DNA of 34,299 nt from Chitinophagales bacterium (GTDB lineage: Bacteria; Bacteroidota; Bacteroidia; Chitinophagales; Chitinophagaceae). Both the position numbers and the translations under genes were made by a program. This document shows, piece by piece, positions 16,468-23,403 of this stretch (the first letter of the stretch is position 1; every line of letters starts with the position of its first letter). The notes under the pieces were generated by a model. The model searched no databases, was not told where the DNA came from, and was given only the letters and a program-made list of their open reading frames with translations. The stretch spans positions 1-34,299 of the forward strand of contig JAATGJ010000039.1 of the NCBI GenBank assembly GCA_015654695.1. Direction: 5' to 3'.

Positions 16468-17297
16468 CTGGAAAAATATTTGTCAAGCAAACGCTTGTGT
16501 TTTGATATTAAGAGTTTCAAAGCAACTCCATCAATTACTTCGATTCGGGTGCGGTCAAATTTTTTCTGATCCTCCAAAAATTCCTGTGCTGCAGACGTAA
16601 GTATCGAATTTGTTACCAACAGCAGGGTTGCGCCTGAATAGGATAATTTACTTTTGTTGGATATTAGCTGCTGAAGAGTACTGACACTAAATCTGTCCTG
16701 TTTATAAAATTTTACCTGAACAATCCAGGATTCAAGGTATGAAGTCCCAAAAGGGTTCTTTGATTCGTATCCTGCTATAATATCAATGCCGCTATCTTGA
16801 GTCGAACCAGATCTTTCGATATTTTTGAAATTATATTCTTTCAAAAGGTCCGCTACCAGGTTTTCAAATTGTAACGGATCAAAAGTATCAAACGTTATTT
16901 CCGGTATCACCTTGAGTTTCTTGACGATTTTGTCTATCCCACTCTCAAAATTGCCAGTCAGGTTTATATATTCAAATCCCAATAGATCAGAAGGGACATT
17001 TGTTTTCTCTAGCAACACTAGCAAAACTGTTATTTTTCTTTTGTGAAATTCTTTTAATGTTGCTAACAATTCGTTGTTGATCCATGATGAGGCGGAAAAA
17101 TTACTCGACAGGAATATCAGGACTATTTCACTTGTTTCAATTCGGTATTTTATTTCACGTTCCCATGATGTTCCTGCAACAATGCTGCTGTCTTTGTATA
17201 TATCAATCCCATTATCATTTAATTCCTTGGCAATCTGGTCTACCCTGGACTTATCTTTAAAACTGTAAGACAGAAAAACTCGTTTTTTCTTTTCCAT
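16464..17297 (-). CDS. TIR domain-Mrr-type restriction endonuclease fusion
   Basis: A 277-aa two-domain protein. Residues 6-125 are TIR: RVFLSYSFKDKSRV at strand A, and SASSWINNELLATL with Glu76 in the NADase-glutamate position (WxxxE). Residues 135-277 are an Mrr_cat fold: DPLQFENLVADLLKEYNF with E145, SGSTQDSGIDIIAGY with D168 and D172, and SWIVQVKFYK with Q194-x-K196, the Mrr QxK signature. Family knowledge: TIR domains in bacteria hydrolyse NAD+ or make signal nucleotides, and Mrr nucleases cut modified or foreign DNA. The fusion implies linked sensing and DNA cleavage or a double effector. It is the first gene of a two-gene minus-strand operon embedded between two plus-strand SOS units, with lower GC than either, which suggests insertion. 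Confidence 0.88.
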   Translation of the reverse strand: MEKKKRVFLSYSFKDKSRVDQIAKELNDNGIDIYKDSSIVAGTSWEREIKYRIETSEIVLIFLSSNFSASSWINNELLATLKEFHKRKITVLLVLLEKTNVPSDLLGFEYINLTGNFESGIDKIVKKLKVIPEITFDTFDPLQFENLVADLLKEYNFKNIERSGSTQDSGIDIIAGYESKNPFGTSYLESWIVQVKFYKQDRFSVSTLQQLISNKSKLSYSGATLLLVTNSILTSAAQEFLEDQKKFDRTRIEVIDGVALKLLISKHKRLLDKYFSR

Positions 17298-17415
17298 GTT
17301 CGATTGCCTTAAAATACAATTGTTTATTAACCCAATATTGGAGAATAACCTATGATCTTATAACATTGAAATTAAAGTTATTGGTGGAATTAAGCCAATT
17401 GAATCAAATTTTTGG

Positions 17416-17436
17416 TTAGTACTAAGAAATTTAGTA
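17416..17436 (+). promoter_or_regulatory. Candidate SOS operator upstream of the 2H phosphoesterase-DUF72 unit
   Basis: TTAGTACTAA (17416-17425) is a perfect palindrome. TACTAAGAAATTTAGTA (17420-17436) repeats the TACTAA-N5-TTAGTA arrangement found at 10820-10836. Both sites carry a third TTAGTA/TACTAA half-site. It ends 25 nt before the ATG at 17462. Confidence 0.7.
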
Positions 17437-17461
17437 AATTAGCATTCTAAAAGCGAATGCT

Positions 17462-18076
17462 ATGAAACAGACAGGAATTGTGATGCCGGGTTACCGGATG
17501 AATGATTATATAGTCATCCTGAATCCACCCGCAGAATTAAGCAATAAAATCCGTGTTATCCGGGAAGATTTTAATAAGGAATATAGGGTTCCTTCCACAC
17601 CGGGTAAACCCAATTTACTCCTTTGTAGTTTTACCCAGCTGACGATGATGGAAGATCGCATCATCCGCAACCTTGGCCAGATTGCGATGGGTTATCCGCC
17701 GTTCAAAGTTGAAGTGAGAGATTTCGGAAGTTTTCCGTCCCATACGATCTATGTCAATGTAACATCGAAAGTTCCCATCCAGGCGCTGGTGCGTAAAATC
17801 CGGAGTGAAGCGCAGGCGTTAATGAAATTCAGTAATGATCATAAGCCTTATTTTTCAACAGAACCACATTTTACACTGGGAAGAAAATTGAAACCGTGGC
17901 AATACGAGAAGGCTTGGCTTGCTTATTCGAATAAACATTTTACCGGCAGGTTCATCGCCAGTGAGATGTTACTTTTAAAACGTGAGCATGGAGTTGATAA
18001 AGCCTGGCAGGTCGCCAAGCATTATAAGTTTGAGAATTTGCCGATTGAAACCAAACAAGGAGAATTATTCCTATAA
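17462..18076 (+). CDS. 2H phosphoesterase / 2'-5' RNA ligase-like protein with one degenerate HxT motif
   Basis: A 204-aa protein with the two-lobed 2H (LigT-like) plan. The C-lobe motif is intact: EPHFTLGRKL with H136-x-T138. The N-lobe counterpart reads KPNLLLCSF at 49-57, where family members have PHITL, so His is Asn51 and Thr is Leu53. Active 2H enzymes (cyclic phosphodiesterases, RNA ligases, 2'-5'A or cyclic-dinucleotide hydrolases) need both HxT motifs, so this protein is probably a binder or a changed enzyme. It is the first gene of a plus-strand unit (10 bp to the next gene, then 29 bp to DUF72) behind an SOS-like operator, which ties it to DNA-damage response. Confidence 0.8.
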   Translation: MKQTGIVMPGYRMNDYIVILNPPAELSNKIRVIREDFNKEYRVPSTPGKPNLLLCSFTQLTMMEDRIIRNLGQIAMGYPPFKVEVRDFGSFPSHTIYVNVTSKVPIQALVRKIRSEAQALMKFSNDHKPYFSTEPHFTLGRKLKPWQYEKAWLAYSNKHFTGRFIASEMLLLKREHGVDKAWQVAKHYKFENLPIETKQGELFL

Positions 18077-18086
18077 ACTTAACTAT

Positions 18087-18629
18087 ATGATACCAGTTGC
18101 CAAACAAAGTTCTATGTTACCGCTTAGTTTCCCGGTTACTATTGTCGTTATTAAACAACAGGCGACCGTTCTGAAAGATCTTAGTGATGTGTCCTGCTAT
18201 AGATATAAAGTGAAGTTCGAGGATGGCACCCAGGACATCTTTACATTGGTGGAGGAAGATACAGCGTTGTTTGTAAAGGCGAATAAAAAAGGACATGAAC
18301 ATTATGCCAATGCGCTTGTAAACGATTTATATGAACTAAGCAAGGTTGAACCCGGTCAATTCTGTTATATACTACCCATGTCTTTAGCTGGTGAAGACAT
18401 TAATGTATGGATGGTGGAAGAAGAACCTGACCCAGGCGAAATGGATTGCGTCATGGTTTCCTATAACCGGGGACTGCGGTTCCAGTTATACCTCGCCGGA
18501 GACAATGATGGCTGGAAGGTCCGCGAGTTAGCTTATGAATTAAGTCCCGAAGAAAAAAAGCTTGCCGCAGAACTGGCGGCTGCTTTTGGGGTAATACAGG
18601 GCGAGGTACAACTTCAAAAATCAATTTAG
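18087..18629 (+). CDS. Hypothetical protein of the SOS unit (180 aa)
   Basis: The start chosen is ATG 18087, 10 bp after the previous stop (sequence MIPVAKQSSMLPLSFPVTIV). An upstream start at 17982 would lie inside the previous gene and is unlikely. The first half is beta-rich (YRYKVKFEDGTQDIFTLVEE). The middle contains VWMVEEEPDPGEMDCVMVSY then NRGLRFQLYL, again beta-rich. The end is an acidic helix (LSPEEKKLAAELAAAFGVIQ). No known domain or signal peptide. Position between a 2H protein and DUF72 under the same operator suggests a damage-inducible protein of unknown role. Confidence 0.7.
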   Translation: MIPVAKQSSMLPLSFPVTIVVIKQQATVLKDLSDVSCYRYKVKFEDGTQDIFTLVEEDTALFVKANKKGHEHYANALVNDLYELSKVEPGQFCYILPMSLAGEDINVWMVEEEPDPGEMDCVMVSYNRGLRFQLYLAGDNDGWKVRELAYELSPEEKKLAAELAAAFGVIQGEVQLQKSI

Positions 18630-18658
18630 GGCTATCTTGCGGCTCAATAAATTGACTC

Positions 18659-19549
18659 ATGGAATTTGGCCGGTTACCGATAACTGAACTTGATACAGTC
18701 AACTTCACACTGCCAGCCGATCCGGCAATGAACGCAACTGTCCTGCCGGGAAAGCCAGCTGACCGGTTCAGGTTCAACCTTGGGTTGTCGCGATGGGGCC
18801 GCAGGGAATGGATCGGAAAGTTATACCCCCACAAAACCAAGGAGAAAGAATTCCTTGTCTATTATGCCCGTCATTTCAATGCCATCGAACTCAATGCCAC
18901 TCATTACAAACTGTACCACGAATTAACAACCAGGAGGTGGAAAGACCTTGCCAACAACCCGGATTTCCTTTTTTGCCCCAAGATGTACAAAGGCGTAACG
19001 CATGTAGGCTCCCTGCGCGACAAAGGTCCGGTGATGGAAGAATTTTTATATGGCGTGAAGGGTTTTGGGGAACAGTGTGGACCGGTCTTCATTCAATTCA
19101 GCGACAATTTCGGTCCCAAGCGATTTGCCGAGTTACATGAATATCTCAATACATTTCCGAAGGATGTCAACTTTTTTGTTGAGGTACGTGATCCGGGTTG
19201 GTTTAATAAAGAAACAATTTTTGATACACTGAAAGATCTAAACATCGGCTCGGTGATCACCGACGCAGCCGGCCGCAGGGATTGTGTTCATATGCACCTG
19301 CCAGCACCCAAATTATTTGTGCGTTTTGTGGCGAATGATATGCACCCGACCGATAAGGTCCGGATCAAAGACTGGGCGGGACGCATCCGGGAATGGAAAG
19401 ATAAAGGGCTTGAAGAAGTGAGTTTTTTTATTCATTCCTATGATGAAAAAGCCGTTCTCGATGTTTGTATGTATGCTATTGACACGTTCAATGAAGTTTG
19501 TGATGCGAAGCTGAAGCCTCTCCGGATGGGTGGCTTGACACTTTTCTGA
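18659..19549 (+). CDS. DUF72 family TIM-barrel protein (YecE-like)
   Basis: A 296-aa protein that matches DUF72 from about residue 38: NLGLSRWGRREWIGKLYP (family 'iGtSGW.Y..W.g.fYP'), FNAIELNATHYKL (family 'F..vEiN.tFY.lp'), GPVFIQFSDNFGP (family 'Lg..L.QlPp.f'), VNFFVEVRDPGWFN (family '.a.EfRh.sWf') and FVRFVANDMHPTDKVRIKDW (family 'y.RfHG'). DUF72 proteins are TIM barrels of undefined activity, common in Bacteroidota SOS clusters. The first about 35 residues precede the family domain. Its stop TGA (19547-19549) directly abuts the stop of the convergent minus-strand gene. Confidence 0.9.
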   Translation: MEFGRLPITELDTVNFTLPADPAMNATVLPGKPADRFRFNLGLSRWGRREWIGKLYPHKTKEKEFLVYYARHFNAIELNATHYKLYHELTTRRWKDLANNPDFLFCPKMYKGVTHVGSLRDKGPVMEEFLYGVKGFGEQCGPVFIQFSDNFGPKRFAELHEYLNTFPKDVNFFVEVRDPGWFNKETIFDTLKDLNIGSVITDAAGRRDCVHMHLPAPKLFVRFVANDMHPTDKVRIKDWAGRIREWKDKGLEEVSFFIHSYDEKAVLDVCMYAIDTFNEVCDAKLKPLRMGGLTLF

Positions 19550-19828
19550 TCACATATGGACGTTGTCTATTTCCTTGCCGATTATTTCGCAGATGGCAGG
19601 GTCGATCAAATCTGATTTTGTTTTCCAGGTCATACTCATATCCCCGGCTTCAATGAATAGTTCAAAGGTCTTCACCACTGTCGGAGAAAATAAATGGACC
19701 AGGTAAGTATTTTCTGTCACCCCATGCATTTTTATTTCTTGCGGCGAGAGTTCCAAAAAGTGACGGATATCGGCGAGATACTTTTTACCTCCATAGCTGA
19801 ACTCATATTTAATTTTCCCCTGCTCCAT
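19550..19828 (-). CDS. Hypothetical protein (92 aa) after the SRAP gene
   Basis: A 92-aa soluble protein: N-terminal beta strands (IKYEFSYGGKKYLADIRHFL) then mixed alpha/beta (YLVHLFSPTVVKTFELFIEA) and an acidic C-terminus. No recognised family. Its ATG lies immediately after the SRAP stop codon (19829), so it is co-translated as the last gene of the minus-strand trio. The stop abuts the DUF72 stop tail to tail (shared TGATCA). Confidence 0.65.
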   Translation of the reverse strand: MEQGKIKYEFSYGGKKYLADIRHFLELSPQEIKMHGVTENTYLVHLFSPTVVKTFELFIEAGDMSMTWKTKSDLIDPAICEIIGKEIDNVHM

Positions 19829-20647
19829 TTATTCAAAGACTAAAGCAGGGAGAAGCGGATATTCGCAAGGTACCAACGGATCTTCTGCCGTCCGGAATTG
19901 TTTGTCAATTGTATACGCTTCCATCGCAGATGATGGTATTTGAAATGTTGCGATCTCCGTAATTCTTTTCTCATTCAAATCTCCGAACAACCATTCCCAG
20001 GCGAGATCTTCCGTTAATACCGTGGGCATTCTTTTCTTGACATTGTGAATCTGGGACATGAGCGAATTGGATGCAGTCGTAACGATCGCCATACTCTCTA
20101 CATATTCACCTGTCTCTGCATCGGTCCAGGGTTGCCAGATGGCCGCCATATAAAAAACCTCCGAGTCTTTCAGACCCACACGATAAGGAAAAGTTTCCGT
20201 TGCTTTTAATGGTTGACCTTTCTTGCCCAACTTTGCTTCGTGACGGTATTCATAGAAACCCGCGGAGAGTGCCAGGCATCTCCTTTTCAGCGCTGCTTCC
20301 CGGTACCATTTATCCTTCAGCAATAATTCTTCTGATACTGCATTCAACGTCGTATAAGCTTTCTGAAACCTGCCTCTTGCATCTGTATAGCCTTCACGGA
20401 ATTGTTTTACCTGTGCCCTTGTTTCAATAAACGGCCAGCGGCCTGCATCCGGGATAAAGCCCCATTCCATTTCCACCACATCAACATCTTCTTTTTCCTC
20501 TATTCTTTTCATCACCGGCACATTACCATATGCAAACCCATTGTGCATCGGATTGTCGAGAAACTTGTAATTCGCCACCAGCTTCTCCAAATGTTTCAGG
20601 CGGATGTATTCCTGCCTTGTCACCTTTGTTCCATTATAATAACACAT
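19829..20647 (-). CDS. yedK: SOS response-associated peptidase (SRAP/HMCES/YedK family)
   Basis: A 272-aa protein that forms a covalent thiazolidine link to abasic sites in single-stranded DNA and protects them during replication. Active-site residues known from E. coli YedK are present: Cys2 (MCYYNG), Asn102 (in LNAVSEE, replacing NARSE), Glu133 (AGFYEYR) and His201 (QIHNVKKRMP). Other family landmarks are EWGFIPDAG, FQKAYTTLNA and KRRCLALSAGF. It overlaps the upstream 83-aa gene by 1 nt and is followed without a gap by the 92-aa gene. No TACTAA-N5-TTAGTA site is seen upstream of this trio, so its control may differ from that of the polymerase operon. Confidence 0.94.
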   Translation of the reverse strand: MCYYNGTKVTRQEYIRLKHLEKLVANYKFLDNPMHNGFAYGNVPVMKRIEEKEDVDVVEMEWGFIPDAGRWPFIETRAQVKQFREGYTDARGRFQKAYTTLNAVSEELLLKDKWYREAALKRRCLALSAGFYEYRHEAKLGKKGQPLKATETFPYRVGLKDSEVFYMAAIWQPWTDAETGEYVESMAIVTTASNSLMSQIHNVKKRMPTVLTEDLAWEWLFGDLNEKRITEIATFQIPSSAMEAYTIDKQFRTAEDPLVPCEYPLLPALVFE

Positions 20648-20898
20648 CAGCTTTTCTCCTTTTTTTGAAAATACTCTTCAATTAACTTGCCAACACCTTC
20701 CGCTTCTTTTTGCCTGCCTTCCGGTATCGAAGTCCAGAAAATATTCTTTCCGGCATCTTTTGTTCTCGCGACTACCAGCGGAGCCCTTTTGCTGCTGAAA
20801 ATGATCCGGAAGGCCGAGTATTTGGGCAGATCAAGTTCCTGTACCTGCATTACTACCCCATTTAACTGCAATTCAAAGGTTTCAGGGGGCTTAATCAT
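20647..20898 (-). CDS. Hypothetical protein (83 aa) upstream of SRAP
   Basis: An 83-residue soluble protein: beta-rich N-terminus (FELQLNGVVMQVQELDLPKY, then SAFRIIFSSKRAPLVVARTK), the segment DAGKNIFWTSIPEGRQKEAE and a C-terminal Lys/Glu helix. No recognised domain. Its stop overlaps the SRAP start codon by 1 nt, so the two are coupled. It is the first gene of the minus-strand trio. Confidence 0.72.
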   Translation of the reverse strand: MIKPPETFELQLNGVVMQVQELDLPKYSAFRIIFSSKRAPLVVARTKDAGKNIFWTSIPEGRQKEAEGVGKLIEEYFQKKEKS

Positions 20899-21389
20899 AC
20901 CCGAATTTACTTCATTTCATGGATTGCCGTAACAGAGAAAACAAATAAATGAACCCCAAAAAGTTTTTTAAGAATCAACGTTGTCCGCATCAGTACAAAG
21001 GGTTTGAAAGAATCAAGATTAATGATGCATCTAAACTCGGGTAAAGCCATTTGCTCTTGCTGAGATATCATAATGACAAAACTATTTCAATGAATTTTAG
21101 ATGGTTTTCCGCAGATTAATCCAGCTGAAATGAAGAATGGTGTCCTGACAATCGAAAAAGTTGATTAACACCAATAAGTGAATTCTCTTATAAGGTGAAA
21201 TCATCCTGCAAAAACTGGTGTATATACGGTTGCCCTGTAATGAATAGTTCCCGATATTTGGTCCAAACGGTAAGTAATACAATATTATTCTCTGTTGTCT
21301 ATCATTTCCTGAATCTTCACGTAGTTGACAAATACTTATTGTTACCGACGAAAGAGTTTGCTTATTGATTAGAACAAACATCCTATCCT
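20899..21389. other. Intergenic region between SRAP operon and LytTR gene (divergent)
   Basis: A divergent gap holding both promoters. No gene or RNA is recognised. TTGACAAATACTTATTG at about 21325-21341, some 50 bp before the LytTR start, could be part of a promoter, but this is weak. Confidence 0.4.
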
Positions 21390-21770
21390 ATGCAGAATTT
21401 TATATTCTTAAGAATTAATGGAGATAACTGGAAAGTTAATTATAACGATATTCAGTACATCGAAGCTGTAGATAAGTATGTAAAAATTTTCACTGTTGAT
21501 TCAAAAAAGGTTTATTTACTTCTCTTCTCCATGTGCCAGGTAGAAAAACTTTTACCTGCAGGTAAATTTTGCCGGATTCACCGGTCATACATCGTATCGG
21601 TGCAGCACATAACCCATTTTAATAATGAGATCTGTTGTATAACAGATAAGGAATTACCTGTAGGTAAATTTTACAAGGGCAGTCTTGAAGATAAGGTAAC
21701 TATCTGGGGTGTTAATACACGTAATAAACTTTCAGGCAATAATGTTGACAGGCTTTTGGAAACTTTATAG
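21390..21770 (+). CDS. LytTR-type DNA-binding protein
   Basis: A 126-aa protein consisting almost only of a LytTR domain: INGDNWKVNYNDIQYIEAVD then KYVKIFT at the start, LLLFSMCQVEKLLPAGKFCR then IHRSYIV in the middle (family 'sl..le..L....F.RiHRS.iVn') and ELPVGKFYKGSLEDKV at the end (family 'lpvsr.y...l...'). LytTR domains bind direct repeats and usually sit behind a receiver domain; here there is none and no histidine kinase nearby. It precedes the RHS export locus by 150 bp in the same direction and may regulate it. The ATG at 21390 fits the family start. Confidence 0.9.
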   Translation: MQNFIFLRINGDNWKVNYNDIQYIEAVDKYVKIFTVDSKKVYLLLFSMCQVEKLLPAGKFCRIHRSYIVSVQHITHFNNEICCITDKELPVGKFYKGSLEDKVTIWGVNTRNKLSGNNVDRLLETL

Positions 21771-21919
21771 CAAAGCAAGCTAAAGTATCCTTTTTAATCT
21801 TTCCAGATTATCTCCGGCGAAGTAAAAAGATACATTTGTTCCCTGTTTTTGGACGTTGGCGAAGTTTTCAAAAAAGTGAAGCTACCGGGGACTACTTTGC
21901 TCCTCTTAACCACTGAATC

Positions 21920-23383
21920 TTGTATCCTAAGAACCACTTGCTATTTTTATTATTCCTGGCTATTTCCAGTGCAGGTTTTGCACAAAGCCAACCTAGCCTT
22001 AGCAGTGATACTAACAGTGTTCAACAACTTCCCTCTACATATCTAGACAAAGTCTCTGAAAAAGCAAATTCCCTTGAAGCAAAGCTGGATAAGAAAGCAA
22101 ATAAGGTTCTTCAGCAAATGATGAAACAGGAAGGCCGGATGAAACGAAAGCTTGCAAAGATGGATTCTCTCAAAGCCAACCAAATATTTGGCAACGCAGA
22201 ACAAAAGTATAAAGACCTCGAACAGCGCCTGAAAAATGCCGGCTCTGCTAAACAATATATCCCTTCGGTTGACACGCTAAGCACTTCTCTTAAATTTCTT
22301 CAACAAAACCCGCAACTGGTGTCTTCAATAAAAGGTGGGCAGGATAAGTTAAAAGATGCACTTAATAAAGTTGGCGGATTAGAAAATCAGTTTCAGAAGG
22401 CAGAAGAGGTAAAGAAGTTCCTGAAAGAGCGAAAACAATTCCTGAAAGATCAGCTCAGTAAGCTCGGTTTTGCCAAAGAACTAAAGAAGCTGAATAAGCA
22501 AGTTTACTACTATTCGGAACAATTAAGTGAATACAAAGCATTACTAAGTGATCATAAAAAAGCAGAACGGAAAGCCATTGAACTATTAAGCAAATCAAAG
22601 CTGTTCAAGAATTTTATGAGAAAGAATAGTATGCTGGCTTCATTGTTTCGGTTACCCGGCGATCCCAATGATCCGCTAGCGCGAGCTAACCTCTCAGGAT
22701 TACAGACAAGGACACAGGTCAATAATATTATTCAGCAACAGATAGCGGCGGGCGGTCCGAATGCACAGGCTCAATTCCGACAGAATATGCAGCAAGCGCA
22801 GGGGAAGATGAATGAATTAAAGGAAAAGATCCTTCGCAAAGGCTCAGGAGGGAGTGGAAGCAGCGATGCAGAAATGCCGGAAGGATTTAAACCCAATAAC
22901 CAAAAGGCAAAATCATTTCTCAAAAGACTTGAATATGGAACCAATTTCCAGACGCAAAAAGCAACAAATCTTTTTCCTGTCACCAGCGACATCGGTTTAT
23001 CACTTGGTTATAAGCTCAATGATAAATCTGTAATTGGTATCGGTGCCAGTTATAAAATGGGCATGGGAAGAGGATGGAATAATATACGAGTCACCAACCA
23101 GGGTGCAGGATTGAGAAGTTTTATTGACTGGAAGATCAAAGGGAGCTTTTGGATCAGCGGTGGTTATGAACAGAATTATAAAGCTGCGTTCAGTGATTTC
23201 GATCAGTTGAAAAATTATTCCCCATGGCAACAAAGTGGGCTACTTGGATTGAGCAAAGTGATTTCACTCAAAAGCAAATTCTTTAAGAAAACTAAGCTGC
23301 AGCTCCTATGGGATTTTCTGAGTTATCAGCAGGCGCCGAGAACACAGCCTGTGTTATTTAGGGTTGGATACAATTTGAAATAA
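21920..23383 (+). CDS. Exported protein: signal peptide, long coiled coil, C-terminal beta-barrel
   Basis: A 487-aa protein. The only start after the in-frame stop at 21914 is TTG 21920, giving a clean signal peptide (NHLLFLLFLAISSAGFAQ, cut after about residue 22). Residues 40-300 are helical and heptad-rich (KVSEKANSLEAKLDKKANKV, AEQKYKDLEQRLKNAG, EVKKFLKERKQFLKDQL). A Gly/Ser linker at about 315 follows (GSGGSGSS). Residues 350-487 are alternating amphipathic strands ending in FRVGYNLK, with aromatic periodicity of an outer-membrane beta barrel. It directly precedes the first RHS gene (20 bp). A role as a periplasm-spanning outer-membrane partner or exporter of RHS proteins is inference; the barrel is shorter than a classic porin. 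Confidence 0.72.
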   Translation: MYPKNHLLFLLFLAISSAGFAQSQPSLSSDTNSVQQLPSTYLDKVSEKANSLEAKLDKKANKVLQQMMKQEGRMKRKLAKMDSLKANQIFGNAEQKYKDLEQRLKNAGSAKQYIPSVDTLSTSLKFLQQNPQLVSSIKGGQDKLKDALNKVGGLENQFQKAEEVKKFLKERKQFLKDQLSKLGFAKELKKLNKQVYYYSEQLSEYKALLSDHKKAERKAIELLSKSKLFKNFMRKNSMLASLFRLPGDPNDPLARANLSGLQTRTQVNNIIQQQIAAGGPNAQAQFRQNMQQAQGKMNELKEKILRKGSGGSGSSDAEMPEGFKPNNQKAKSFLKRLEYGTNFQTQKATNLFPVTSDIGLSLGYKLNDKSVIGIGASYKMGMGRGWNNIRVTNQGAGLRSFIDWKIKGSFWISGGYEQNYKAAFSDFDQLKNYSPWQQSGLLGLSKVISLKSKFFKKTKLQLLWDFLSYQQAPRTQPVLFRVGYNLK

Positions 23384-23403
23384 TAAATCAATCGACTAAT
23401 ACT

